Below are positions 53,388-62,879 of a stretch of DNA of 64,000 nt, one piece after another (position 1 is the stretch's first letter; each line of letters begins with the position of its first letter). Both the position numbers and the translations under genes were made by a program. Source of the stretch: Siphonodentalium dalli. Its lineage: Eukaryota; Mollusca; Scaphopoda; Gadilida; Siphonodentaliidae. The stretch covers positions 52,076,443-52,140,442 of the forward strand of contig CP136068.1 in NCBI GenBank assembly GCA_032622095.1, read 5' to 3'. The notes beneath the pieces were generated by a model. The model ran no database searches. It was given only the letters and a program-made list of their open reading frames with translations, and was not told the origin of the DNA.

Positions 53388-53876
53388 TTAACACCGTTTT
53401 GTGTTTTTCTTATATCTTGACATATCTTTCCCATGAGAACCGAGAGCTTTTGCGAATTCATCACTTTTCTCTGTATCTCTAGATTCTTTACAAGGAAGAT
53501 GAAATCTGACTTTTGTCTCAGTAGAAGCCTTCATGATACTCTTAGGTTGTTTTTCTTTCGTCGCCGATAATTTTCCTTTTTTGATCTGTTTCTGCTCTTT
53601 CGATCTCTCAACATCATGAACCCTGATTGGGATATCTATCTGTTCTGCAACGAAACGAAGATTCACTTTCACTTCTTGATGCGTTACTTGCGTTTTCACG
53701 TCAATATCCCTGCGAAGACATCTCAGTTCATCTAAAATCGCTTTTTAAATGAGTGTATCACCACCTATAGTCATTGTCGTATTAGCTTGGACTGTCGACT
53801 GTGGCGCAGCATATGTATTCTGTGCAACAGGACTACTGTATATCTCACTCTGAAGAAATTCTGTTAACGGATCCAT
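53388..53876 (-). pseudogene. Unknown ~162-residue protein, pair 2 left gene, one in-frame stop
   Basis: From ATG 53,876 (MDPLTEFLQSEIYSSP, then AQNTYAAPQSTVQANTT) the frame meets TAA at 53,745-53,747 and then continues open in the same frame (ILDELRCLRRDIDVKTQVTH) to the stop at 53,388. The first part is small-residue-rich. The second has a helical segment, then a Lys/Arg-rich region (KEQKQIKKGK, KEKQPKSIMK) and a basic C-terminus KKNTKRC. A single nonsense change is the simplest break. It is unrelated in sequence to the left gene of pair 1 although the promoter block is shared. No family recognised. Confidence 0.55.
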
Positions 53877-53913
53877 CTCTTGATAGCAATGCAATGTAAG
53901 GTTGATCAAATTC

Positions 53914-54503
53914 GAAAATATTTGTATACATTTGACACGGGCGACAATGAAATCACATGTCGCATTGGCGTTAAAATTGACAAATATTTCCTGACGTTGT
54001 GTTTTTTCAGAGACGGATCACCATGCATATTTTTCTTGATCATTATTGCATAGCGATCAAACAAATGTTTTTAATTTCGTTAGATCATTATCTATTATTT
54101 GGTACACATGATTGATATATTTATTACCTCGTTAGGCAAATATGGAATGTTTTTCTAGTTTTTGGTTTTGGAATTGTACATATTTTATACATAAAAACTG
54201 AACACAAGAAACATACTGAACATTTTTCTTGATCATTGCATTTGATAACTTTACTTGGTAATCGTTTATGAACGAAGACGAATTCATATGTTAAAACATC
54301 TTAATTAATTGTATATACTATCATGAATTTAATCTATAACATATCGAAATGGTGAAACTAACAGATAATGCACTGAAAAGAAACACAATGTCAGGAAACA
54401 TTTGTCATTTTTAACGTCAAAGTATTATGTGCTTTCTCTACCGCCCGCACAATCGTGATATATGTTCAAGCACGGCAGCGAACAATTTATTCTGCATTCA
54501 AAG
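53914..54503. promoter_or_regulatory. Shared bidirectional promoter block, copy 2
   Basis: 590 bp, near-identical to 52,312-52,899 and 1.6 kb from it. It again lies between divergent ATGs (53,876 on -, 54,504 on +). Differences are a few substitutions (for example CCCGCGCAATC versus CCCGCACAATC). The homology ends close to both start codons. Confidence 0.65.
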
Positions 54504-54966
54504 ATGGCTGCTGTAAACATAACCGATCTTGACGAGATAATGGGTGGTGGGGTATACTGTAAAGCAGTGTACGGTGAAGAAATATCGCTATTTTGGAGGG
54601 CACTCAGCCTTGGGATTTACGGGACGACCGATGGATGGATGGTTCTGAGAGATGCGGTAGTTGCCCTGTACTACACAGAGAGGGACGAACTTGGTGCGTC
54701 GGCACAAGACTTACGACACACACCACTTTTGGCCGACTCAAGATTGATGGTTGAATTAGCGGCGACTGTTATACAGTGACCTATCGTCATGTTTGATGCT
54801 ACCAAAGGCGGCTACAAATCAACACCAATATTCAAGTCATCAATACCTCTAGTGTGGATCCCCACGTTTGCCACGAGCATTATTGTGAATGCGAATTATG
54901 GATGAGGAGAGGAGACAAATCAATTGAAGTTTTGGCGAACAAAGAAGTTCAATGTGGCGGATTCTA
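54504..54966 (+). pseudogene. OTU/vertnin-like protein fragment, pair 2 right gene, frameshifted
   Basis: ATG 54,504 (MAAVNITDLDEIMGG) is chosen by alignment with the pair-1 start; an upstream in-frame ATG at 54,462 is not conserved in pair 1. GEEISLFWRALSLGIYGT then LRDAVVALYYTERDELG resembles the OTU-fold signature (D-G-x-C-L-F-R-A-hS..hyGT...LR..vV..Y), but the position of the catalytic Cys is Ser and the Asp is Glu, so protease activity is unlikely. The frame stops at 54,777. Another frame, open from about 54,800, encodes a Cys/His-rich tail (VCHEHYCECELWMRRGDKSI) ending at 54,966. A histone-type stem-loop lies 20 bases on. Confidence 0.5.
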
Positions 54967-54986
54967 AACTATAACAAAAATAAAAC

Positions 54987-55002
54987 GGCCCTTTTCAGGG
55001 CC
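54987..55002 (+). terminator. Histone-type 3' stem-loop
   Basis: GGCCCTTTTCAGGGCC preceded by AAAAC and followed by ACCAAA, with a purine-rich GAAAAGA about 14 bases downstream. A textbook match to the animal histone mRNA 3' element, 20 bases after the inferred stop at 54,966. Confidence 0.85.
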
Positions 55003-55143
55003 ACCAAATGATCGAAAAGATACTCTTGATAGCTAATTGATATTTTCCAAAGTGAGATTTTCCTTTTGAAAAAAATCATTCTAAGTCCATTTTCATTTTT
55101 TCGATCAGAAATGTCACATCAATGACAGGAACATCTATCCTCA

Positions 55144-55396
55144 GGGGTAACTATGGCCCAGTACCCCCCATACATGGTCACTATGGCCCAGTACCCCCCA
55201 GACATGGTCACTATGGCCCAGTACCCCCCAGACATGGTCACTATGGTCCAGTATCCGATACTGGGCCATAGTGACCTGTCTGGGGGTACTGGCCATAGTG
55301 ACCATGTCTGGGGGGTACTGGGCCATAGTGACCATGTCTGGGGGGTACTGGGCCATAGTGACCATGTCTGGGGGGTACTGGGCCATAGTGACCCCC
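55144..55396. repeat. Palindromic 30-bp minisatellite
   Basis: About 3.5 units of a 30-bp repeat (ATGGTCACTATGGCCCAGTA + CCCCCCAGAC) run to the centre near 55,256 (CAGTATCCGATACTGG). About four inverted units follow. The two halves can pair into a ~120-bp hairpin. Open frames on both strands encode MAQYPPDMVT-type repeats and are artefacts. Confidence 0.92.
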
Positions 55397-55402
55397 ATTA
55401 CT

Positions 55403-55522
55403 ACTGATGCTGCGTATAACCGAGAAACGGTTCTAGATTCGGACGAAGATGAACGGGAAACGTTATCAGATTCGGAGGATGATACTGTCGCCGGTAGTAG
55501 AGCGGTAATCGGCCGTCAGAAA
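55403..55522 (+). CDS. Acidic coding-like fragment, unassigned
   Basis: Immediately after the minisatellite an open frame reads DAAYNRETVLDSDEDERETL then SDSEDDTVAGSRAVIGRQKV, before a T-run. The biased acidic Ser/Asp/Glu composition looks like the N-terminal region of a transposase such as piggyBac. No start codon or catalytic part is visible. It is either a fragment or chance. Confidence 0.2.
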
Positions 55523-55689
55523 GTTTTGTATTTTTTTTTTTTTTGAAGAAAAACAAATTTTTAAATTACAATTTATTTTCAATTTAGGATTTTTTTTTTA
55601 AGTTTTAACATTTATTTTTTATTTTTGAAAAAAATTAAGTTTTGTAAGTGTTTAATCTTTTTTGGAAATTTTGAAGTTTAAAATTTTGT

Positions 55690-55910
55690 TCTGTGTCCTT
55701 TTAACTTGCACCCACTGCGAGTGCCGTGTGTCCCTTTAACATTCATCCAAAGTGAGTGCCGAGTGTCCCTTTAAAATTCACTTTATGAGTGCCGAGTGTC
55801 GCTTTAACATTATCATACCGAAAGTGCCGTCCCTTTAACATTCACGCATTGCCAGCGCATTGTCTCCCTTTAATATTCACACATATTGCATTATGTCCCT
55901 TTAACATAAT
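55690..55910. repeat. Degenerate ~45-bp tandem repeat (GTGTCCCTTTAACATTCA)
   Basis: Five to six units with GAGTGCCGTGTGTCCCTTTA and ACATTCA, progressively diverged toward 55,910. Preceded by A/T-rich low complexity (55,530-55,690). Confidence 0.7.
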
Positions 55911-55959
55911 ATGCGGTAATACACATATTAAGAATATAATTCAGGGCGAGGCTCCCCAT

Positions 55960-57450
55960 TGTTCATCAATGACATCACGTAATATACATAACATAACACC
56001 CCATAACGTAATATGGCAGAGATGCCAATGCATCACATATGCAACCATGACCATGCAACCATGACCACATGGCACTTCATATATACCCATACACCAACAA
56101 AGACCATCCAACTATGCTCCAGGTATGCATGTACACTTCAACAATCATGATACAGTCATTCCATGTACACCTATATATATTGCACATAAGCATACAACCA
56201 CTCCCTATATATGCATACACCCGCAGTCCCATACGTGATCATACAGCAACATATGCATACATATACACCCATCCGTGACAATAGTCACCCAATGTAGGCA
56301 TGTATATCCAACACATTACCATACAGTCACTATATTATATACTTGTAATACGACCTTGCCTAAACCTACATACAAGGCTCGTCCTGATTGGTCAATATCA
56401 TGTATTCCCATGGAGACACGAACGTCGTTTGTGGTACAATTCTAGGTGACACTCCACAGTTTCAACAGGAATGGGCCCAAAAATAGGGGGCCCATAGATT
56501 CATTGAAATTTATCTGGATTATGATCCCAAACCATATAGACAATATATATATGCCTGAAATTAGTACAGAATAGGCATTCAGAATTTGATACATAATTTC
56601 CATAATATATAGGCTATCAATAGTTATGGCCCTTGATCTTTTGATTGAAAATGTGATTTTTATTCAAAAATGACCAAAATATTGCATTTTCATACCCAAG
56701 GGGCACGAATACCAGATTTTTTTCAAGCATGGTCACCTATGTTGGTTTAAAGGCCTCTGGCTTCCAACATCAATGTGAAAAAATTTCAAACTTTCGCCGT
56801 TAAAAATACCAGAAAATCAATTTTTAATGCAGATGACAAATTTTGGGTGCTAATAAATGGACCCAGTATCTAGAGCCACTGTTTCGCAACAAAACGTTAC
56901 TGCTGTCTATGGGTGGGGTCAAGGTCACTTGCACTTATTTTGTTCATCAGTCTAGAACACCTTCTAAAATTACACAAATTCATATCCCACCTTGTCTTAA
57001 TATACATACCACATGAATGGTGCCAGAAACCACTTGAACTTTATATCTATAAAATCACCCCTACTGATCATTCGAAACTATGGAGTGTCACCCTAGATAT
57101 TCGGAATTGTACCACAAAAAAATGTGGTACAATCACTCAATCAGTGAAATGCTGCCAACGCCTCAAACTTTCAGAAGTCAAAATCACACGGGCATTGGTT
57201 AATGTCATGCTATAGACCGAAGAAAGAGACATACAATGACTACCTACTGTACTATACTGAATACACCACTCCAATAACCATACACATAATCCTTGTATAG
57301 CTAATCACCTCACACATGACCATACAGTCACCCCTTGTATACATATACATCTCACCATGGACACACCACCCCATCACCGTATAGGCTACTCCTTCGCACC
57401 ATTCATGACCAAACAATAACTCCCTGGCTACCATTTTTATATACACCATA
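55960..57450. repeat. Degenerate ACCATACAGTCACY satellite-like DNA, split by a TIR element
   Basis: Both 55,960-56,340 and 57,220-57,450 contain repeated ACCATACA(G)TCACY, CATGACCA and TATATACAY motifs at irregular spacing of about 30-45 bp, resembling one old array. The element at 56,428-57,118 lies between the two parts. No gene. Confidence 0.45.
56428..57118. mobile_element. Non-autonomous TIR element (~690 bp)
   Basis: The left end TTTGTGGTACAATTCTAGGT, then GACACTCCACAGTTTC, is matched in inverted order on the right by GAAACTATGGAGTGTC, ACCCTAGA and GGAATTGTACCACAAA (to 57,118). The right flank again has TGTGGTACAA. The interior is AT-rich without coding. Confidence 0.65.
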
Positions 57451-58322
57451 TAATTAAGTTGATTTTTTATGCTAATATGGTTTCACTCTGTTCCGTTTAG
57501 ACATTCTGCCTTTTTCCGTTAAAATATATGGCCAGAGTCCCAAAAGACATTTTTGGTAAAAGTCCACACTACAGTACATCATTTAAATGAATTAATCATG
57601 CCCCAGAAGGTACAGGGACAACGAGAATGAAACACGTAGTAGTCAGTGGATTAAGCAATATGGTTACTAACCAAGTGAGTTACAATTTGCTAACTCTTGG
57701 GAACAGAGAATACTACTCGGGATATATGTAAAACAAAATTACCAAATGTGGTTGCCATTTTGGAAGCCATCTTGAGTAATGTTGTCTTAAAACACATTAG
57801 TGTGACGCATTTAAGACAGACCAAAAACAATAAACATCTTTGATTCCAAAGATAGTCCCATTTACTTGAATTAATGGTCCAGACTCGAAAAGTAAATTTT
57901 TGCCAATTTTGATGTCAAGCTTGTGATAAAAAAAATCCAATAATTCTGGCAATGTCATTGGTTACATTAGTAACACTTAACAAATGTGCATCAAAAATGC
58001 TAAAATTTAATGTAGACAGCCTAGCCAATTGGATTCGCCAATCACAACTTGTAAGCGATTACATGGCATGCTGGGGCAATATTTACCATTTTCCAGGTTT
58101 TGGCCGCCATTTTGGCAGCCATTTTCCGACAAAGTGACTATTTTGTTGATTGAGTTCAAATATTCGTAATTAGTTGTATGCCTCACTTAATTTGCACAGT
58201 TCTGTCAATTTCTTGTTAAAATATGACTAGAATCATAACGGTGATTTTCGGTGAAATGTCATACCGAGTTCTGTATAATCGAATTATTGAGGGATCGGAA
58301 GGGACTGGAATCACACGAATGG
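57451..58322. other. No recognisable gene
   Basis: AT-rich sequence with short motifs such as TTGGCCGCCATTTTGGCAGC but no repeat copy, splice pattern or coding frame that I could support. Confidence 0.4.
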
Positions 58323-59053
58323 CATATTTCATTGCTCTAATGATCAGTTAACACGAACAATACAAAATAAAGTCCCATCTCCAAACCAGTTCCATACAGC
58401 GAACCTGATCTAGAAGATATTAGTGAAAAAACGTCAAATTTCCTCTTTCAGCTGCCATTTTGACGGCCGTCTTGGACGGGGAGTTCCAGTTTTACCCTAC
58501 AAATGTGGCATCATATCTCTCAGAGTCATACCTACCTATATGACTAATTTTAATTCGCATATTTCATGGTAGGATTAATTGCGATATTGAATAACTTATT
58601 TAATCACGAAACGCTCTTTAAATTTGGAAAACCCCTTAAAAGAGGGGTTAAAGTTAAATTTCAGCGTGGCTCCATATCTAATATCAATAAGTGTGTGAAT
58701 ATGTACATATGTGCAAAGTTTCATGCTTTAGTCACAATTTGAACAATTGCCTTGAAATTTTGACTTAATCTACTCCACTATACAGGCATGTGGCGGTGTC
58801 GGTGTGTCCTGGGCAGAGTACGAACGGGTATATATACTGTCGGTGTCGGTGTGTCCTGGACTGAGTACACTTACATGTATACATAAAGCACACAGTATAT
58901 ACGGGCATGTATCGGTGTCGGTGTGCCCTGGGCAGAGTATAAACGAATATATATGTACATGTATATGGCACACACATATAGAGTTGGGTTCTGAGATACT
59001 TCAGCAAACAGGAACCATACTTGCGCATGTCGGTGTCGGTGTCCTACGTACAC
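58323..59053. repeat. Dispersed repeat W, copy 2 (inverted, without MITE)
   Basis: Reverse complement of 30,649-31,849 minus the MITE. Around the empty site it reads, on the complementary strand, TAGATTAAGTCAAAATTTCA where the other copy has TAGATTAAG, TTAA, MITE, TTAA, CATTTCA. Repeated CACCGACAC blocks are present in the complementary orientation. Confidence 0.85.
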
Positions 59054-59719
59054 AATTAGAGAATATATGGAGAATATATATGATTTCGTGCGTCTTACAT
59101 GAAGACCTAGCCAGTAATGAGCAGCTCGTAAGAACCATGCATGTTTTTATAAGATATGGAATCTCAGATAATAATATCCCTGAATCTGATTGACTGCTCC
59201 GTATATGGCTATATGACTCAACATATTGGAGAAATTATGATGATTGTGGTTCTACAGCTCAATTAAATTAAATTGTGGACAGAATATGTATATAAGAGGG
59301 ACATATTATGGGCATATGCCATCTACTGCGATTTACATACAGTTAGCAATTTTTCACAAAATACAGTCACATACTGTTTGTGCATGTCAAAGAATGTATA
59401 TTGAAAACAAATTTTTCAGATAATGTTATTAACTAAAGACTTTATTCAACCCATGTTGAGCCGAGGGACAGTAATGGTGCAAGCATTTTTGGTGTGTTTT
59501 CGTCAATATTTCAAAATATAACAGATACCGGTACATAGCGTCAGTGGATTTTCTCATAATAGAGGGGGGATTCTGCTTTCGAAAATACGATTTGAAACAT
59601 GAACGGTGTGAACTCGGAGTCATTTGTGGACCACAAACATAGAGCAATTTCTTAAAAGGTCCAGGAAACCACGCACGGGATGTTTTCTGGTTGCCCTATC
59701 ATTATATGAACATCGGGAA

Positions 59720-60829
59720 CTATGAGAGGCCAGATTCACATTTAATAATTAATTGCGCTTAAGCGAAATTAATTACGCTTAAGCGCAAATAATTACACTT
59801 AAGTGAAATCAATTGGCGTAATTATTTGCGCTTATAAGTGCAATCAATTGCGCTTAAGCGCAATTCATGGTTATATGTAACTAAACACCCCTGGTGAATA
59901 AATAGGCTTATCCATAACTTAACCTTAACTCCTATTGACATATCACCTCTTGTTTTCATTGATTTGGATGGATAGGGAGCTAGACCAACTTCTTTATCAA
60001 AAGTATCACCTTCTGTTTTAGTTGGAGCGACTCGTGATAGCATTATATTATCTTCGGTATATATTAGTTGGGGCTACTCGCAATAGCATTACTTTCTGTG
60101 TTAGTCGATGCGACTTTGATTTTCTTCAATTTTCGAGTATACAGGCACACCATATGAGGGAAGCAAGCCCTCGGTGACACCACATTCACACTATATGACC
60201 ATGGAAATACTATAGATTTATGCAAGAGATGCTGATTTAATAAAAAAAAAAATAGAGCTCGAGGACTGAGACACCAAAGCTCCAGGAATGAGACACCATT
60301 TTTTTGGGACAGGGATGCTGATAATATGGAAATATGTTTTTTCCCCCCTGATTTAAGTCAATAAGTAAACCATATGAGGTAAGCAAGCTCTCATGCAGTG
60401 ACATCACATGCATGCTATAGTATATGACCATAGTAATAATGGCCCAGATCTGTGCAAAAATACATTAAAAAACATCCTATAAAAAATTACTAGAGTTCCG
60501 GGAAGGAGACATCAATTCTTTGGATATATAGGGATGCTGATAATGTGTAATTATGGATTATCATTGTTGAACACATACTCTCAGTTGACTGTTGAGTACT
60601 CAGGCTATTTCAAACAGGTTAAAATTAGCCCAATATGCTCATCTTGTGTTGCTATGTGATACACCAGGTCATGCCAATAGTTTATGGGTAGGTTATATAG
60701 TAGTCACAATTACGCTTAAGCACAATTAATCACGCTTAAACGTAAATGCCCTATTTGTGCTTAAGCACAATATGTGGTATTTGCGCTTAAGCGCAATTCA
60801 TTATTAAATGTGAATTTGGCCTCCCATAG
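59720..60829. mobile_element. TIR element (~1.1 kb) with GCGCTTAAGCGC palindrome clusters
   Basis: The left end CTATGAGAGGCCAGATTCAC, then ATTTAATAATTAATTGCG, is matched in inverted order by the right end (CTATGGGAGGCCAAATTCAC and ATTTAATAATGAATTGCG on the - strand). Next to each end is a cluster of GCGCTTAAGCGC-type palindromes (59,750-59,868 and 60,712-60,800) with decayed versions. The interior repeats CTCGAGGACTGAGACACC / GGGATGCTGATAAT-type blocks. No coding. Confidence 0.75.
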
Positions 60830-62040
60830 GGAACAGCCTGATCGGGTGACTTGACTGAAAAATCATAACTCAACGTTATCGCACCGCGTAATCAAATGGC
60901 CTGAGCTGCACCTAAAACGCTAATCTGCGTGCCGGAATTTTTTTACTGCTGCTCTGCGTGCTAAATGTAGAATTTTGTTGTGGACGACGTCATTTTTCAA
61001 GTACCAGTACGCCAGTAAGTATTTGCTTTTATTTTGTCAGTTTATGCGCGTTAGTTAGAGTGATATTAGCGTACTCTTTGTACAGAAGCCTGTGGTTGGA
61101 AGTAATTTGGAAGTGTGTGAAATGTGTCACACAAAATGACAAGATGCCTGTTTTTTCATCATTTTTCATGCCACGACACTCACATTTTCGTTGATTCCGA
61201 AGAAATTTACAGCTATTATCATCTGTTCACAACGAATACCTCTTTCTGAATTGTTTATGTACATCATTTGTTGATATCAGTAAAAATAAGATCGAATTTC
61301 ATCACTTTGGGCGATATTTGTTCTGACAACTGTGTGTGCATATTTGACAACGTCTGATCTGCGATGTTGACAACTCCTTATCCGAGAGTACTTAAGGAAA
61401 TTGACTTCTTCACGACTTTACGTGTGCAAAACGAACTAGTGGTCAATTAAACTTTCAAAACTGTCCCAGTTTGTGGCAAAATAATAGGGACGTGGCAACG
61501 GGGTCTTTATATTAAGTGCATGGTAGTTTTAAGACCATTCCCATCACCATAACTAATGCGTGAGTGATATGTTTTACAATTTCACTCGGAATGTGAGGTG
61601 TTTTCATATCGAAATTTCTACAGCCCAATCTCTGTATTAATTATATAATTTTCCATCTGCAGTCTGTTCCATTAACCAATAACAAGTAATTACCGTACTA
61701 TCCTTGTACGCCGTACCTATAAGACCATTCCCATCACCATAACTAATGCATGGGTGATTTGTTTCACAATTTCACTCGGAATGCACACTGGTCAATTACT
61801 TACCGATATAATGCAAAGCTAAGTAATTGAACATAACTTGCTAATTATTACAAAACAAGTATTCATCTTTGATGTGATACAGTCTTATTTCGGGATTACT
61901 GTTTCTGCCACATGGGCTTTAAGGCGCTCCACTGCCCACCCCCTCCATGCAACGTATCACTGCCTTATAGACCGTCCCTATATATGTGCTTGCTCTATAC
62001 TTCATGGTAGCTGTATACATGTGTCTCGTGTATACTACAA

Positions 62041-62120
62041 TGTGTGAGGGTGTGTATGAGGGTGTGTGTGGGTGTGTGTGTGTGAGGGTGTGTGTGTGAG
62101 GGTGTGTGTGTGGGGGGGGG
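62041..62120. repeat. (GTGTGTGAGG)n microsatellite
   Basis: GTGTGAGGGTGTGTATGAGG, then repeated GTGTGTGTGAGGGT units and a G-run, immediately left of the nested MITE. Confidence 0.85.
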
Positions 62121-62121
62121 G

Positions 62122-62533
62122 CTGAAATGGTCACTGTCATCCCCGTTCGTTCAGTTGGGTACCCAGCTTTTTAAAACTTTCAGTTGGGTACCCAGCTTTT
62201 ATAAAATTTACAGTTGGGTAATAGGTACCCAGCTTTATGAGCAGTCAATCTGCAGTACATATGTCCTATGCATACAATTCTTCTCCGTTATTATTGTCAA
62301 GCATCGCGACGAATAGACATCATAATTCATATGTAAACAAGAATTCACACATTTACCAGGTTCATTTCGCAATCAACTGAGGGCAATCACTAATTAAATC
62401 AAGCTCTGTGTGAGATTTCATAAAGCTGGGTACCCAAATGTAAATTTTACAAAAGCTGCATGGGTACCCAACTGAAAATAAAAATAAGCTGGGTACCCAA
62501 CTGAACGAAATGGGGTGACAGTGACCATTTCAG
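62122..62533. mobile_element. Nested TIR MITE with TGGGTACCCA palindromes
   Basis: Ends CTGAAATGGTCACTGTCA and TGACAGTGACCATTTCAG are inverted, followed inward by TTCAGTTGGGTACCCAGCTT and its complement. Three CAGTTGGGTACCCAGCTTT units lie at the left and three at the right (one is GCATGGGTACCCAACTG), all containing the palindrome TGGGTACCCA. 412 bp with AT-rich middle. Confidence 0.85.
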
Positions 62534-62879
62534 CGTAGATACGCCATATAGGTACGGCGTATAACGATAGTGCAGAAATTAATTGTTATTGGTTAATGGA
62601 ACAGACTGCAGATGGAAAATTATATAATTGATACATGTGGAGATTGGGCTGTAGAAATTTCGATATGAATACACCTCCCATTCCGAGTGAAATTGTGAAA
62701 CATATCACCCACGCATTAGTTATGATGATGGGAATGATCTTAAAACTACCATGCACTTAATATAAAGACCGCATTGCCATGTCCCTATTATTTTGCCACA
62801 AACTGGGACAGTTTTGAAATGTAATTGACCATTAGTTCGTTTTGCACACGTAAAGTCGTGAAGAAGTAAATTTCCTTAT

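Larger units (their letters stand above)
61392..62879. mobile_element. Large inverted-repeat element (~1.49 kb, ~330-bp arms)
   Basis: Left arm 61,392-61,725 and right arm about 62,553-62,879 are inverted copies (TAAGGAAATTGACTTCTTCA / GTGAAGAAGTAAATTTCCTT, CAAAACTGTCCCAGTTTGTG, CCATTAACCAATAACAA, GTACGCCGTACCTATA). Inside, GACCATTCCCATCACCATAA...CACTCGGAATG occurs twice (61,531 and 61,720), a direct partial duplication. Another MITE is nested at 62,122-62,533. No transposase seen. Confidence 0.75.

Noticed and set aside
51990-54966. Relic of a real histone gene cluster
   Set aside because: The stem-loops fit histone genes, but none of the four ORFs has histone-fold or histone-tail sequence, even allowing for frameshifts. 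Kept as non-histone genes with histone-type ends.
55141-55407. MAQYPPDMVT repeat 'proteins' on both strands
   Set aside because: By-products of the palindromic 30-bp minisatellite.
60958-61194. First exon of a host gene near the CCAGTAAGTATTT donor-like site at ~61,014
   Set aside because: A donor-like sequence alone. No partner exon or coding similarity was found in the remaining 3 kb.
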